A DNA stretch of 64,000 bases from Echinococcus granulosus (GCF_000524195.1 NW_020170394.1:833845-897844), one strand, 5' to 3'. Shown: positions 39,300-54,300, counted from the stretch's first letter. Notes: generated by a model not told the origin, from the sequence alone. A program made the numbers and translations.

Positions 39300-41450
39300 T
39301 CATTGGACCATTGAATACAGTTTAAAGGTTAATTTTATAGCACCACCGGATCGGCGCGACAAGTAGTATAAATAAATAGGCTTATCAAACATCATTCCAA
39401 GCCATTTGGATGTCGTCCTTGAATTCAAAGAAAAAGTCCCACAATTAAAGGAGGGAAAAGCTGTTGTAGACGTTGCTGACGGCATCAAAACAGGTTTGGG
39501 AAAATTAGGTTTAACACGCTTTAACGCTGGCGCATCGGTCATCCACACAATCACAGTAACTTTACTTGATAAATCCTCCAATAAGTCTTTTTATTTTACT
39601 TGAAGTACAATAATTATTTACTAGTTATGAGATGACCTTTAATAGAAACAGCAAATTTAGAAGATGGCATCCCTCTTTTTAAACGTCTGTAAGAGGGAAA
39701 TGCAAATAACCTGACATATTGTCGTAGTTTAGTAAGGAATTTACCCGAATGACTGAATTTTTACAGGCTATAAACACATTCAGTTTGCAGGAGTTTCATC
39801 GATGCTTTCGTTTTTCAATATATCCCAGTCGCGACGTTACGTCGGAACTACCAATTTGAGTAATTTTGCCTCAGATAATGTCGAAAAAGGACCAAAAATG
39901 TGACAACGGAAAATAAGATGGCCTTCTTCGAACAAAAGCGAACCATTTCGACTTAAAACTCACTGAGTGGTATAGTTTCGCGCTGTGTGTAATTCGTTCA
40001 GCGGCGGCTTGTCCGACATCAGAGTTGCCGCATCAGGTTTGAGTGCTGTATTCTATATTCTTGTAATTTTTGTAATTTAACTTCAGAAATCCAGATCTTA
40101 GACAATGCCATTGATCTATCAGATAACCGGTTCCCGATTTAGGCTAAATTGTAGTACGAGGTGGTTGGACGAGATTGGTGACAAGACTATGTAAATTTAT
40201 CACCATTACTGGTAACTTTTGTCTATCTATTCTGATTATTCTCCAACAGAAATATCTTGTCTTCGTTTACCATCATTTGTGACGAGAAATTATGTACCTT
40301 TTCATTGTCCCTCAGGGCTCAAGCCCTTCAGCGAAATTGGCGCTCGGGTTCGATCATGCTAAGAACATCGTTATGACAGCAGTACTAAGCAAGCAATGAT
40401 GCCTCCAAATTCAAGTCTTTCGAACCAATAATTATAACTAAATGGATTACAAACTTACCCAACTTTTGTGCTGACTGAAGTGAAGGGCTTGGGAACGCCT
40501 GAAAGGGGCAAATAAAATTGAGGCACGAAATTATTTTATTTTATTGGAGAGTTCAAGAAGCACTGGTATAATGGAAAGAAATTTAACACATTTCAATCAA
40601 TATTATTTTAACGTAAATGAATACGGGCATTGGCATGGAAATGTTTAAGAAATCGACATGGGACCATTGTGCAAAAAAACTAATGTTAATTTACATTCAC
40701 ACTAAGTTACAAACATCTCACGAAGCTTTCATTGATGCCATGAACCTCGGTCTAACATCGTGGATGTTTAGCCCTAGACAATTACAGATATTTACCACAT
40801 CTACGTCAATCTCAGGAATTTGCCAACCCACTCGTGAAATTACTGCCAAGGCGGGCCGAAGACAACCACATCTGGACATTTCAAAACTATCCATCTATCC
40901 TTTGGGAACGTGTAAGATACCTCTCCCCCTCTCCATGGGATTACAAAAGAGGTAATTTTTCTGATGATAAAAATAAGTTCATTAAAGTCTACCCTCAAGC
41001 CGCAGAAAGATCCTACTAGTTTTTCGGCCATCCAGAGAAGGGTGGAAAATCTTCTCCAAAACTAATCGGTCATTTGAACCGCACTCGAATAAAAGTAACT
41101 TCTGAACCTTAATTTCCTGACAAACACAGATTTGCTCCCGCATCTCAACGTCCGCCGTGACTATGATAAAAATAACTTGAACGCATGGAATACAATACAG
41201 AAAGGAACTGTTCTGAGCATGATTTTGGGCTTAACTGCCACCACTTCGTTGATTGGTCATACAAGAACGGCAAAAACGGGTAGCAATCGCGTATTCTGGC
41301 CCACTATAAAATTCAGTCATAAATACGAATGGCTAACCAAAATTTTTGTTACCAATACGACTTTTGGTATATTAACTCGAAAGACATGTCGAAGGCATCC
41401 TCAACTTGAACCTAACCCTCGCCTCGACTAGTAAAAGAAAGCTCTCAAAG
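39300..41450. other. Cluster of open frames without recognisable products
   Basis: Several frames of 60-112 codons cluster here: 39406-39603 and 39300-39581 on opposite strands, then 40617-40955, 40834-41019 and 41132-41431 on the plus strand. None shows a family motif I can name. The plus-strand frames at 40.6-41.4 kb shift phase without clear splice sites, which would fit a decayed gene or mobile element. I cannot support a CDS call. Confidence 0.3.
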
Positions 41451-41699
41451 TAAGTGTTCTTTTTTTTGTTCGAGAAGGATGAGCGCAGAGGGGCAGGAGG
41501 ATCTCAAAAGGCAGCACATTTGACAAACCTCCGAGATAGGGCGCATTGTGGTAGTGTATGAGCAAATGCTGCGAAAGAGACAGTCGTCTTCTCAGTAGTT
41601 ACAGATGTTGTTGATTTTAATATAAGATAGAGGCATATGTATTGGTAACGATAATAATATTCAGTCCCTCACAAAAAATAGTGGACATAGCGTAAGGAA

Positions 41700-42900
41700 G
41701 AGGAGGCGGAGGGGTACGGGTAGATGAAATCATAAATTATTAAAATTGGCGTGATCACGGGCGCAGTACTCTCTTTGGGATGCAGGCACGCGCGCACAGC
41801 TTCTTAGAAGAAATACCAACCGCGCTGTTGTGGGTGAGTGTGCGTTTTTGTGGGGAGGGAAGCGAGACGACTGGCAAGTGGGACTAATAATGCGGGGCGG
41901 AGGGTGGGAATGGGGAAATATTGCACAATTTTTACAGTGTTGACATAAATGAGATGAAGGAAAACAGTGTCGTCGTCGTCATCGTACTCTTGTTAGACTT
42001 GAAACGAAGAGAGAAGCAGAGGCATACGAAGGGCAAGAAGGGAGAAGCAAGCGGACTAGCAAGCTGTTTGGTCGCTTGAATGATTTGGAAATATGCTGAG
42101 GGGGTGGGAGCATGCACGCACGCACACTTGCATGCGTACACACTTCCTCTCCCCCACCTTCACGCGCGTGTCGGGACGTTGCGCACGTGCACAAGCAAGA
42201 GACGATCGATAAACCAGTTCAACATGCGCACAAGCCGCGCGCCGTCGTCGCGATGCCCGAGCGCGCACTATCGATTTTTGGACAGGCACGTCCGCGCGCA
42301 GATGCGCATACTGAAGAACGCACGCACACGAACGCGAATAAACATGTGTTTACAAACACCCACTCAAGAGTGGGCAAGCGGGGATTGCTCACAGACGCAG
42401 ATATAGCTGATTCTAGAGGGCAGCCAAGGGGATATACAAAAATATGTTTGTTTTTCGTCTCTCAGACCGGGAGATTCGTGCACACATTCTCCTTGCACGT
42501 GCGCCTGATTACGCCGCGTGCCTGTCCAGATGAAGCCGTCGAGCCTCCTTTTTTGAAGTGCACAGGGATGCAAAAATATGCGCATGTGTATAGGAAAAGA
42601 TGAAATTTCCAGTTAAGGAGATATTCTTTTTCAGTATTTTATAAAACCGTCAGTGTCAGAATAGTCGTGCGAATCGTAACTGGGTGATAGTATGATGATG
42701 ACAATGACGACGACGACAACATTTAGATAGGATTACCTTCTGTTATGGTCTCAATGTTTGGTTTGAAGGAGTGAGGAGGTGGGGTGAGAAAGAGCGCGGG
42801 TTAGTGTCGTCGAAAGCGCTTCAGCGGGACGGGGAGTGAGGGGGAAGTGGAGGGGAGGCTGCCGGTAATTGAATTTACGGAGTCAATTGTAACAAAGGTG
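41700..42900. other. GC-rich, low-complexity patch downstream of MEF2
   Basis: The base composition changes clearly from the surrounding AT-rich DNA. It contains GGGGAGG and GTGTGTG-type runs, CGTCGTCGTCATCG (near 41972), many CACGCACAC/GCGCGC motifs at 42110-42330, and GACGACGACGACAAC (near 42700). The long plus-strand frame at 42112-42603 is explained by this CA/GC-rich composition and has no family resemblance. It could be a distal 3' UTR, a regulatory element, or simple-sequence expansion. Confidence 0.5.
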
Positions 42901-42999
42901 TTAAAGTTTTCGGCTGAGGGAAGACCAGTCCGTGGGGGAAAACAGCCAGCTGGCATCACACCGGGAACGCATCGTCGTGGAACACCTAAAAGGTGTGTT

Positions 43000-45319
43000 T
43001 GTTTGTGAAGGAAACCAAGTGGAAACTTATAACCTTGACAAAATAAAAGTGAAGGCTAGGGGCAAAAGTCCCCAATTTAAAAATAACACTCCTTACTGTT
43101 ATTATTATTATTATTCTACGCACTGAAAGAAAGTAAAAGGCCCAATTTACTCCTTATTGATAGTCTAAATAAAGGATAAAAGGAAATTCGAGGTACAAAG
43201 GACACCCTAGTGTAATCAATCATATGATGGCCTTGATGATAATAGACGATTTTCAAAGTTGTTAATTGCATGACTTTCGAAAAGTAAGGTGATACCAACT
43301 GAAGTGCGATAATAAATTCAATCGTCTCTACAACGTTAACCGACGGAGGTAAGATCATGGACCAAAGTAGACTTTGCGAGGAAATTAATATGATCAGAGA
43401 ATCGGAACCATAGTAACTAATGGGAAGGCGAGAAGGCAGGCTCAAGCCTAGTCAAGACAAGGACCACCTATAGCTGGGCTTAGTTTAATCAGAGTCCACT
43501 TAAAAAGCAAGTTGTGTGCATGTGTAAGCTCTAAAAAAATAAAAGCGCTCATATCCAAACACTTGTTCGATAAAGAAAAAGGCAACGGTGATGAAACAAT
43601 TGTCCTTTATTCACAATGCGCGTGTGCTTCTGCACATCGCCTTCTAGTCATGCACCTAACACGCGCGCTCCTTATTTTTTTCTCCTCCCCTTTCCCTCAC
43701 TCGCTCGCTCTATTCGCCCCTTCGACAGTAATCGTGAGTTTTGGCCTTCTGTGATATATTAGTCCTGCGTCAGCCACAAGAAGTACCCTCAGCAAGAACC
43801 GCGGTAGTAATAAATAAGGGAGCTTTTTAGGAGAGGAAGTCGGAAATAATATGATGATGAAGAAATGGCGCTATTGCCATTGAGGAATATGGAGTGAGCA
43901 CATTTTGGTCCTCTCAGGGTGGTAGCAAAAAGTCACACCGAAGGCACCAAACCCTCCCGTAGGAATATCATTTCACGCCTCAGCTTTCCTGCTGGTCCAA
44001 TTGAAGTGAATCCAAAACTGAAGCGCAATGTGAGTCCCAAAGAAACCAGTCATCATGCAAATCAACGGACTGTCGCTTTGTGAACATTCCGCGAATTTCT
44101 ACTAAATCCTTAGGTCAACAGAAGACCGCCGGTACTTCAGTCATATCGTCATATTTTAAATTCCATTGCCAAATAAAAGAAGCACACACAAACAGTAATT
44201 TTCATGATGGATAAGGTGGAGACATCACTTGATCAGGAAATAAGTAAAAGTAAATTTCGAGTAGGTTAAAGAGAAATGCAAAAGTGACCCATAGCGCAAG
44301 TAAAACGCTATCTGGACATCTGCACTAAGAGCTCTACGTAGTTTCGATATAGCCTCATTATCTCGATACCTCAATTTTTCAATTCTGACGTAGTTCGGAT
44401 GATGATTGGAAGCGCAGGCAGAACGAATTTCCGGACGATTTCAAATAGCAGCTACGGTTAAAGTTGGATAATTATGAATAATAGTCGAAAAACGATATGT
44501 CATAAACTTTACAGAAAATCCCCTCCGTAAGTATCTCAAAGCATCAAACTGAGGTTTAAAAATGTGTTGATTTGCTTTAAATTTCTTTTACCGGTTAAAA
44601 TACTATTTATGAATATAAAAGCTAATAATATGTAGAAACAAGATTGCTATTGGTGCATTAGCAGCTTAACACAATGGCGCCTCCAGAATGGTTTAATTCA
44701 GGAGAAAATAAAACAAATCCATTTAGGTAGTAGAGGTGGTCGAGAAAAAAATTTTAGAGAAAAAAGATGGAACGCTCCAACCACGTCATCAGACAAACGA
44801 AAAAGGGGGCTAAGCATGCCTCAGCTAGGGATACCACAGTTTATTTCAAATCACAAATGCGAATTTACTCATACAGAGAGGTTTTAATGTAATCGAAGTA
44901 AGATTGCCTTGGTCTCAAATAATTAAATAAACGAATGATTAGAATAAAAGAATTCATTAATCACTCAGCAATATCGGCGAATTCAACAAGGCATCACATC
45001 ACAAGGACAACAAGATAGCCCATCTAGTAATGCAGTTGGGTTGTCTGTAAATCCACAAATTTAGCACCATTATCTAATAAATGACCATACCTTAGAGAGA
45101 GTGGAATTTCCAAGCTTTCATTTAAGGTAGGATTGTCCAAACAGATTTATCGACAATATTATTCCGTCGGGCATCAGTTACACCCACTTCTTCATCATAG
45201 CAAGCTTCTACCATTTTTAACCACTAAGAGTCAGATTGTTGTCCCATATAAATTCCTCAGAAATTAAAAGTTCATTGTTTGAAGAATCAAGACTCTAAAT
45301 AGCAACCGCAAGAAGCAAA
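43000..45319. other. No gene recognised (3' flank of MEF2)
   Basis: No coding exon was found that could follow the phase-1 donor at the end of MEF2 exon 3, although a short or untranslated terminal exon could hide here. A small TTATTA microsatellite lies near 43100. Confidence 0.45.
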
Positions 45320-48300
45320 TTATTTTGGATGAACCTGTGCCATGCCAAGTGAACAAGTTAATGGCAAATAACAAAAGGATTTAAAAAATTGCTCACCCGG
45401 TCGCGATTGAAAGGATTCGCCAGCTCTTCCACCACAGGCCTGTACAGAATTAACATCGCTACTACCACTGGTATCTCCGACAGTGTTTCTCATGGAGAAA
45501 TACATGGACGACGGTGTGTGCTGTGGAGGCTGCGAGTAGTCATCCATCACTGGAGCCAGGACACTACCCCCAGCCGAGTGCTGATCCGGCAGACTTCCAC
45601 TGTCCCATGGCGTCGCATTCACCCCCTCACCACCGGCCGAATAATTCACCGTCGGAGATTTACGCAGCTGCAGCGGTCCGTCGGGATCTGAGCTCATTGA
45701 AGAAAAGAAGTCGTTGCTTGTGCTACTCGTAGGGCAAAAAAGGAGATTGGGGGGAGGTGGGGGCGGCTGGGGATGGGGTATCATCTGGTGCTGCGGCCTC
45801 GAGTGAGCAAACAGCAGGTCGTGAGCGGAGGTGGTAGGGCTGATCGATTTAATGCACAGACCCGGAGAGGAGGAGACCGAGGCAATGTGATGAGAGGTCT
45901 GTTGGAGGTCGGAGTCGGAAAGGTAGGAGCCACCCCCTCCACTACCGCCACTACCACCACCGCTGCTACCGCTGCCGACCCCATTGCCAGACGGCACCAC
46001 CATTAGATTGCCACGAAGGTAGGCGGCGGAACCCGAGGCATGTCTAGTGTGAGAGTTACTGAAAGGACTGTTCGCGTAGCCCCCAGCGGCAGAAGCACAA
46101 CGTGAAGACTCCTGCGCAGCGAAGGGAGTCGCTAGGTTGGGGTTGGGGCAATGCTTTGCTGCAGGCGCCTTTAGAAGACTCGAACGACTACACAGGTACG
46201 AACGGGGATCGAAATCTGAATCCACGAAGTGGCCATCAGTAATGGCAAGAGCTGACGCAGGCTGCAAGAATAGAGTATGCGTGTTTTGTAGTTGCGTACG
46301 ACACTGGTGTTTGCATCGCATGCTCTGGATGATATGGCTTTCCAAAAAACATCCTTGGATGAATGTAAAAAAACAAAGCTAATACGGATGCCGATTTCCC
46401 AAGTTTGTAACTACGAAATTTTCGTTTCAATGCACGAAATGTAACGCTTTGGCGCATATGAAGAGGTCCATACTAAATGACAAACAGTAGAAAAAAAGGG
46501 GAACTATACAGCAGAATAGTGGTACTACAAAGAGTTACAGCTTTCCCGTTCAAACAAACACGAGCAATTTGCTATGACATAACTAAACGCTTTCTCCACT
46601 GCCAAAGGGGTGTAATGCCCCGTACTGGTCAACGGTAGTCACCTTTCAAAGAAGGGGAGCTTCCTAGACCGACCGTCCCCACACTGTTCGGACAATGTTA
46701 GGCGCCTTGCTGTTTAAATTAGCTTGCGCACTATAATCAAAACACTCTCATCCAAAAGGGTAATGACTTAAAAATGGGCTTACTTTACGGTATTCCGTGT
46801 AGTGGAACAATAAATTACAGTCTGGCGGCGACGAGGTCCACCAAAACCTACTCAACTCCGGTTGAGGGTTAAACTGACTCGAACGAATGTGTAAAGTTAA
46901 TAAGTGATTCAAAGCGCTCGATCGACGCAACGTGGAAATCGCCTGTCTGAATTTTCCTTCAATACAAATTAAGGACCCCCAGTTTGAGATAGTGTTTGAA
47001 TCCATGGCGCAGTAACAAATACATCCTCGGCTTGCGTGGATAAGGGGTATGATTATTCTTTCAAAACCGCGACGCCAGTCAAAATTTATCTCAAAGAAGA
47101 AATGTTATGCAATAAATTTAGAGCAACTCAGGCTGCTTCTCATCCGCTTTGTGGCCTCCAAAAAGTTGTAATTTCATGCTTCTACCTCTCATGTTTGAAA
47201 TGAGAGGTTACCTTAACATGACGGTAAACAAGTTGCAGTGTGTTGAAATCGCAGCGTCGCAGTAAAAATACACCTGGCAAGTAAATCATGTACTGACAAG
47301 TACATACATGTTTTACAAGAAAGCTGTTTCTGTTACATGCTTAGAAGGCCGTGGTATTGTAGAATATATTTTGTGAAAATCAGCACTATAGAAAAACTAT
47401 TTGGAAGATGCCTTTTCAACGTAGGCTTGAGATTAAAATACCCAACAAACGGATGCTCCTATTTGAATCAGATGAGTATGGTGTGTGTGGGTGATACCTT
47501 GAGGTATTTTTAGACTGAAATGGCGAAATCATGGGTGGAGTGCATATATAGCTTTAATACAATTATAAAGTGCCAAGATATTCAGAGGAGTTGCAAAAAA
47601 AAGCAGTCTTGGTTAAACTTTGTAAATGCTGTCGTCAATAGGCAATAAAAAACAGAGGAATGGTCTTTCAGCCATATGCAAACTTCTGATTTTGCGTATC
47701 CTCGTTGGAATCTACAGCATACTGGAAGTGCCAGATCTGCCAAAACCACAACCACTGAAAAATATATCGTCATGCATTACTGGTAAAAGGAGTCTTTTCG
47801 TTATTATGGCGGACAAAGTACTTACCTAAGAGGGATTTGCGAAAATGAACAAAATATTTATTGAAGAAAGGACTAAAGTAGAAAAACAGACCGATTAGGT
47901 GGAATTATTAATTCACCGAGTTCTCAAAACCTGAGGCGGGGTCGATATCGGAAACCGCTCAACTCTGCGATCAGCACAAAAGTTCTCGAAACATATCGAG
48001 AATGATAAGGTCTTGAACTGAAATAATACAACCATAAACTACACGCACAGTGCGTAAATAGGCTTAGAGAATTCGATGATGCAAAGAGTTGGAAGCGAAA
48101 AAGTCAATACTAGAGGGCTAAAGCGCCGGCAAGTAGCACAATAAGACACTACCACTACTCGAGCATTCAACTACCCACGTACCCTGTTGAAGTGAATGGA
48201 AAAATAGATCTAAGCAATAACCCTGAACAAGAGATGAAGAGAATGGAAAAGCAACTGATAGGCGTTAGAGGAGCGTGCAATAAACGTATGAGGGCACACA

Positions 48301-51300
48301 ATGGGACAATTTCCTTAAGAGCTCAAGACTACAGAACGTCACCACAAGTCACACCCTTGCGCCATCAGGCAAAATTGCATATCTTGGCGCTAGTTACACG
48401 CCTGGTTAAAAAGTGAATGAGACCATTTTACTTTTTAGTCTCGGCACATTCAGTACTCTACAAAGGATGAATTCCATGGTAATGCTGGTGTTTGTTGCCC
48501 GTTACATTCATAATTATCCAATTGATTCTAGGGAAACAAATATTTAGCTCGGATTTCCAAATTCACAATTCATGCTCAGGATAAGCCATTGCTCTCAGTT
48601 ATAACTTAAACAAATACAGTATCGAGGCTTTAGGTACCCAAGAAAACTATTAATGAGCACTAAATTCAGCAAATGGTTATCATATGAACTTTGAAATCAC
48701 TTAAATCAGATGTGGAATCCCGCGGTTAAACACGATGTGTTTTTATCTCAATAACTCCAGAGGTCTCGGTTGAGCATTGCAATGCGCAAAACAGTGATGG
48801 GACTGAATTCAATAAAGGGGAATAAAAGTCAACCAGTGTGAAGAACAATTAAAGATGTGTCTTAATTGCTTGACGTAGTATAAACCAACTTCCAGGGCTA
48901 GCACGTTCCATCAATGCTAATAACGCACATACCTCAAGTTACTTCCTAGCTATTGCACCTAGGGTATTAGCGGACTCAAAGTCAACAGAGAAGGGGATGA
49001 AATCGAGGATATGCAGCAATTGAAAAATGCGAACAGATTCCGTGAAAGAGCCTAAGGTGAGCATAAATAAGTACACTCGAAGAAAGTGAAGTAGCTAAGC
49101 CGAAACTGTGCTTGTCAAACCGTGATTTTTTGCCTTCATGCACACAAATACTGTTCTGACAAGACTATTACTTCCACACATGAACAAAAAATTTTCGCGC
49201 GTATAGACAAACTTTAAAGGAGGGGATTTAAAAATGACCATGAGAATTATTGAGAGAATGCAACCCAGAGCATTGGAGAAGAACAGGGATTTGCGATCCC
49301 TGAGAGCACTAGTTTACGTGGTTGCAGTTGCCAAAATAGGGGAATTTTGTCAAGTACATTTTAATACGTAATAATTAAGATAGATGACTGCCACACTTGA
49401 AGTTAGGTGAAATTGACATGAATAGTGGCACTATCAATGGTATAGTGAAGTCATACAGGAGTGGTTAACACAGCGATGAATATATCCGCGAGTTTGGAAA
49501 GTGCATTGCACAATTTATGCACACTGCCAAATGTGTATTGACGCCGGAGACCAATAAAGTGCTCCACGATATCAACACACGTTGCTCGCCACATTACATT
49601 TTTCGGATTTACCGGCATCTTTAATGTATAGGCTTCAGTGCACCAAAGTACACGTACATTCTAAAACTGTTGCCTCGGTTAAAAATGGGGAAGGACTATA
49701 CAACCCTATTTGCTGGTGATATAGTTTCAAGGGAGAAAGGGACAGAATTCGGAGAAACAAAATCCACGAAATAATCGCTGATCTCACGCATCCCCCAAAG
49801 TGTACGCACCCGCAACCATACACAAATGCACACATACACGATGTAGAGGCCAGACATCCCTGCCCGCACGGAAAAGAAGAGGCGCATCTGTTCGGTATGA
49901 TCCACAGATGGGCGAAAGGCAGAGAAATTTATCGTAATTATTTATCTACACTCAACAGGGCATTCATACGCGCACACACCGGTGCTACTAACAAGTCAAA
50001 CCATCCCAAAACATCCCTTCGACTTTCAGAAGTGTCAACAATAGTAAAACTTCAAGGATTTCGCAAAATGTAGACAAACGGTAAATTTGTCAAAGAAAAA
50101 GCTAGGCTGAAGATTTCACATTTGCTTTCTACAACGTGCTCAAGCCCTTTAAAGCAAGTATATGCAGGCTTTAGGGTGTAGTGTAATCAACGAGACATTC
50201 CGAAGGAATGGTAATAACATTGTAGCAAAGTGAAAGCTAATTGCATACTTATTCGGGATAAAGTCCTACCAATTAAAACAGACAGTAAGTTTGGAGCGAA
50301 TGTGATCCCTGTGACTAAAAACACAGCTTAAAATAGTTAAGAATGAACTATGATTGAGAGGGAATTTCACCGTCCGACCTAGCATGAAAAGGAAAGTATG
50401 CCTACCAAAAAACAATGGCTACTTTTTTGGGGACTGAACAAAATACAAATACAAAGCTCATACCTTGAATCCGATTCAACGAGAAAAACATGGCAACCAC
50501 AGTAATATGTTAATATCAACTTCAAGATACTCAAGGGAATACATGAATCGGTTCATTTAAATTGTCTTTCGTACACTGCATAAGTTTATTGATTAAAGGT
50601 TACACAGGAAGAGCGTTAATATATTATTGGTGTAACTTGATCCCACAATGCCACCATTTTTACAGCGAAAATATGCACCCAGGCGATTGCAGAAGCTAGC
50701 AGTTCTGATATAAAACTAGTGTTCATGCTAAGAATTAAGAAAGTGAGAATTTTTGGAAACAACTTTTCAAAAATAATAATATGAATGGTATACTGAAATA
50801 ATGAAAATGGGGTGTTTGTATTTACATGAGTAACGATGAAATGGCAAATCATTGCAGGCACGACTTTTCCATGAAAAAAAAATAATCGGACGGGGAAGTA
50901 GGTGCGCCAAAGTTGCGGATGAATGCCACTTCACTTATAAATGGGTCCAGAAAAACAAAATGATTCGACATAGCCTTATCGTTCAAATCACCCAAAGTCT
51001 CCAAAGACAATTATTTATCTAGTATTCCTGTTAATAAGCAGTTATGGTAACTAGCGGTTAAAGTATATCACCGTCTATTTACAGTTCATAATACGAAAAT
51101 AGGCTTTGGTTAAAATAGCCACATGTAACGCATGGCCACTAGAAGGCCTGCATTAGATGAGTTAATGGAGGTTCGATTATGCCAATTAAGGCAACGTACC
51201 CTATATCCCACGTAATAATGTTGTGGGTTCTGAAAAACGTGGAACACGGAGCATTAGAAAATGCAATTTCGTTTTTGGTATTGAGAGAGGCTTAATAACC

Positions 51301-54300
51301 TATTCGAGGGAATATACTCATTATTTTTACTCCCTTTGGACCAAAGTGTACAGATAGACGCGAATATTGGAATCTGGCACAAATTTTCGCGTTTATTGAG
51401 TCGCCGAGGTTTAGTGAAAGGTGTAAAACTCTTACCCTGACCATTAAAGGGGTTCCTGCGTGTTCGCTCAATCTATCAATCTCCCTGCCTCCAGCACTGG
51501 CCTGCTGGCCATCTGGATTCTTGTCCGAGCAATTGACAATGTCTTTGATCTCCTCACCCAGTCCTACCTCGTCTTGTGACTTCATCAGACAAACCTCGGG
51601 CGGAGCCACGAGGTCCGGCAGTCGAGTGTGATGTTGGTTGGGCGGAGGCAGCACGAACATTTTTGTGCCAGGCACGTAGCCCGAGGGTCCCTCCTGCTGT
51701 GGCTGACCAAATTGACCGAAAGGAAGCGCTCCTGATCCCGAGTCCACAACAGAGTAGTCGTTGGGTAGGTCGGAGGGCTGCGAAGGTGCTAGACAGTCCT
51801 CTTCATCATTTTCCTCTTCCTCCACCAGACCACCGCCCCCATCGCCGCCACTTCCAACGGTTGAAAGGGTAGTACCATTGCCGGTGGCCACTATGGGCGG
51901 ACGCAGAAGACCGTCCAAAGCATCCGAACCATGGCCCGAGGAGGCTGCCCCCGTGCGGTAAGCGAAAACATTCGCAACAGCAGCCACTGCAGCACTGGGA
52001 GTCTTCTGGTGGTAGTCGAGAGTCGGTGCTGTTGGTGAACTCCCACTGGTGTCCGATAAGCCCGTAGAATTAATGGGCAGGCTATAGGATTTGTTATCCC
52101 GTTTGTTCAGCATCTACAAACATTGGTTGCCATATTTTAACTCTAAACCATTCCTAAATTTCATAAGGTGCCAGGATTCCCGTCTAACACGAGTGGTGAA
52201 AATAAAAACAGTGGTATTTGTGAAGTGTATCAATCTTGTGACAGACAATCGTATAGTTTTGAGGAAAATCGCTCAAGGACCGAATATTTTGTATTGTGTG
52301 GAAATTAACGCAATTTATTTAGCGTAGCTGTTTTATATTGCAGTTCAAACAACAAACATAAAATAGGGCTTCTCATAAGTTTGTTGGAGGATTTATCAAT
52401 AGTTACACGCACAACAAAGTAGACCAAATATCTCTCCAAACGGGATTCACGAATGTATGGATGAAATAATAATAGGCACAAAAAGGAGGCTCCAAAGTGG
52501 TTCGTAAGTTTTTAATGGTACAGTTTTCAACACCACGGAACAAATGTGAATTCAGGGTATTGCGGTGCCAGTCGGTGTTAGGGATGGTTGAGCCAAAACA
52601 CCCCAGATCAGAAGATTAATGTGATTTAACACCCAAACGTCGTGCGGTTTGGAACGTGTTAGGACAATTAACATAGCAATTAAACTATAGGAAAATCGTA
52701 ATATTTATGCGAAGATAGTTTTGATCGGTGGCGAAGATGTGGGACCAATGGCAGACAATGAGTACTCACGTAGTCAGGGTTCGAACCGCTCTGGACAAGA
52801 AAGTATGCCACCCAAAAACGCTAGAGCAAGATAACGCCAGAAAAAAGTTCAAAGAATAGGTACTAAAACAGCCAAAATACAGATGTCACATGAGGACAAA
52901 TGGGAAACCATCCGAGAAGTCCCAGTTTGTTATAAATGTTGCGAAAGGCCCACCGACCAAAAAGCTTCAAAGGCCAGTTCTCCTCCAATCAGATGAGCGT
53001 TGGATTAGAGATAAAGCGAGTCAAGGAGTTTGCAAATGTAAACAGGTTACTGCTGTGGTGAGTAGTTCCTTGGCATGTCAAATAAAGAATACTACAAACG
53101 AATATCTACGACTTTAACACTGCATCTTGCTTTGTGACATAAACACGATTTTATAGAACACGGATACTTGAGATTTTCTTTGTTTCAGCGCTATGTTTAG
53201 GTAGCCAAGATTATATTGCGCATTTTAAAGGACATACCAGGAACAAATTCGTACTATACACCAAACATTATTACGGAAAATGGATGCAGATGGCTCGAAA
53301 AATGCCATTATTGTGCAACAAAAAATCCTACAAGGTTAACGGAGCACCGTGGCTTAATTCCAAATACTCATCAATGATTCTTTCATCAGCATTTAGCAAA
53401 ATCACCGACTCTTTCCAAGGTCTAAGAGCGTGAATGTAGAGGATTTTCATACCGGTAACTTGATTCCAAAAAACTCTAACCACGCAAGACATGGATGTAG
53501 GAGAACCCTATAGACAATAATCAGTCGGACAGCCCACATAATATTACAAAATGAAGTCACGCAAAAAGGGGAGGACATGGAATGCATAATAGGAGTTGTT
53601 AAATGAGAGTTTATCAGCAAAGCTATTGCAATAATTGGCTTATTTATCTGCCGCTTATCTAACGAACAGAAAGGAAAATTACTTATCATTGAGCACGGAA
53701 CCTGAGTCGAGTCACATATTTAATGCCCGCGTTGGAATTTACAGTATCGTCTGTGAAAGAAGCTAGCAATAGAAATGTGCCGATCTTGCGCCGTATTTAC
53801 GGAAGAAATCCAAGAACTAACGTGGCAGTTTCCGCCTGTTAGTCAAATTTTCATTTCTTGCCTAGATCTAAAGTTACATTCCTTTCTATTAAATTGCACA
53901 AGCAAAAAATACCAAAAAAAGGAAAATAACTGAGTATCAGTAAACACGTACCGAAACAGTTAACCTTTTTGATCATGTCCGTAGAAATCGTGATAAGTGG
54001 TGAATTTTATGCAGTCGATACAATAAAAACAAACTCAAGCCTCATCACATTGTTTTACAAAAGCAGATTAACAATTGCTACACTAGTTTTCAAGGTTTAC
54101 TAGAGGTCAGCTCCCCAACAGAAGGGGAATGATCCCAAACTACCAAACTGACTCGATTCGATGACCAGAATTCTCCATCAAAATGCGGAAAAAGTGAAGC
54201 GAGCTGCTGATATGGTCATACATATGTCCGATTGAGGTTACAGTCATTCGAATACTAACAATCACATGGAAGACCCAGATTTTAAGGGCAGAAAGGAGTA

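Noticed and set aside
39300..39603. Overlapping open frames on both strands
   Set aside because: Both read through about 90 and 65 codons, but neither has a recognisable family or a pair of splice sites, so the coding strand cannot be chosen.
40617..41431. Run of plus-strand frames that might be a decayed mobile element
   Set aside because: No reverse-transcriptase, integrase or transposase motif is visible and the frames do not join through splice sites. Evidence is too weak to call.
42112..42603. 163-codon plus-strand open frame
   Set aside because: It lies in CA/GC-rich simple sequence and its peptide is dominated by His/Arg/Thr/Ala from that composition. It has no domain and no splice or family support.
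52740..52830. tRNA gene suggested by GGGTTCGAACC
   Set aside because: The T-arm-like sequence has no matching acceptor stem, D-arm or anticodon arm on either strand.
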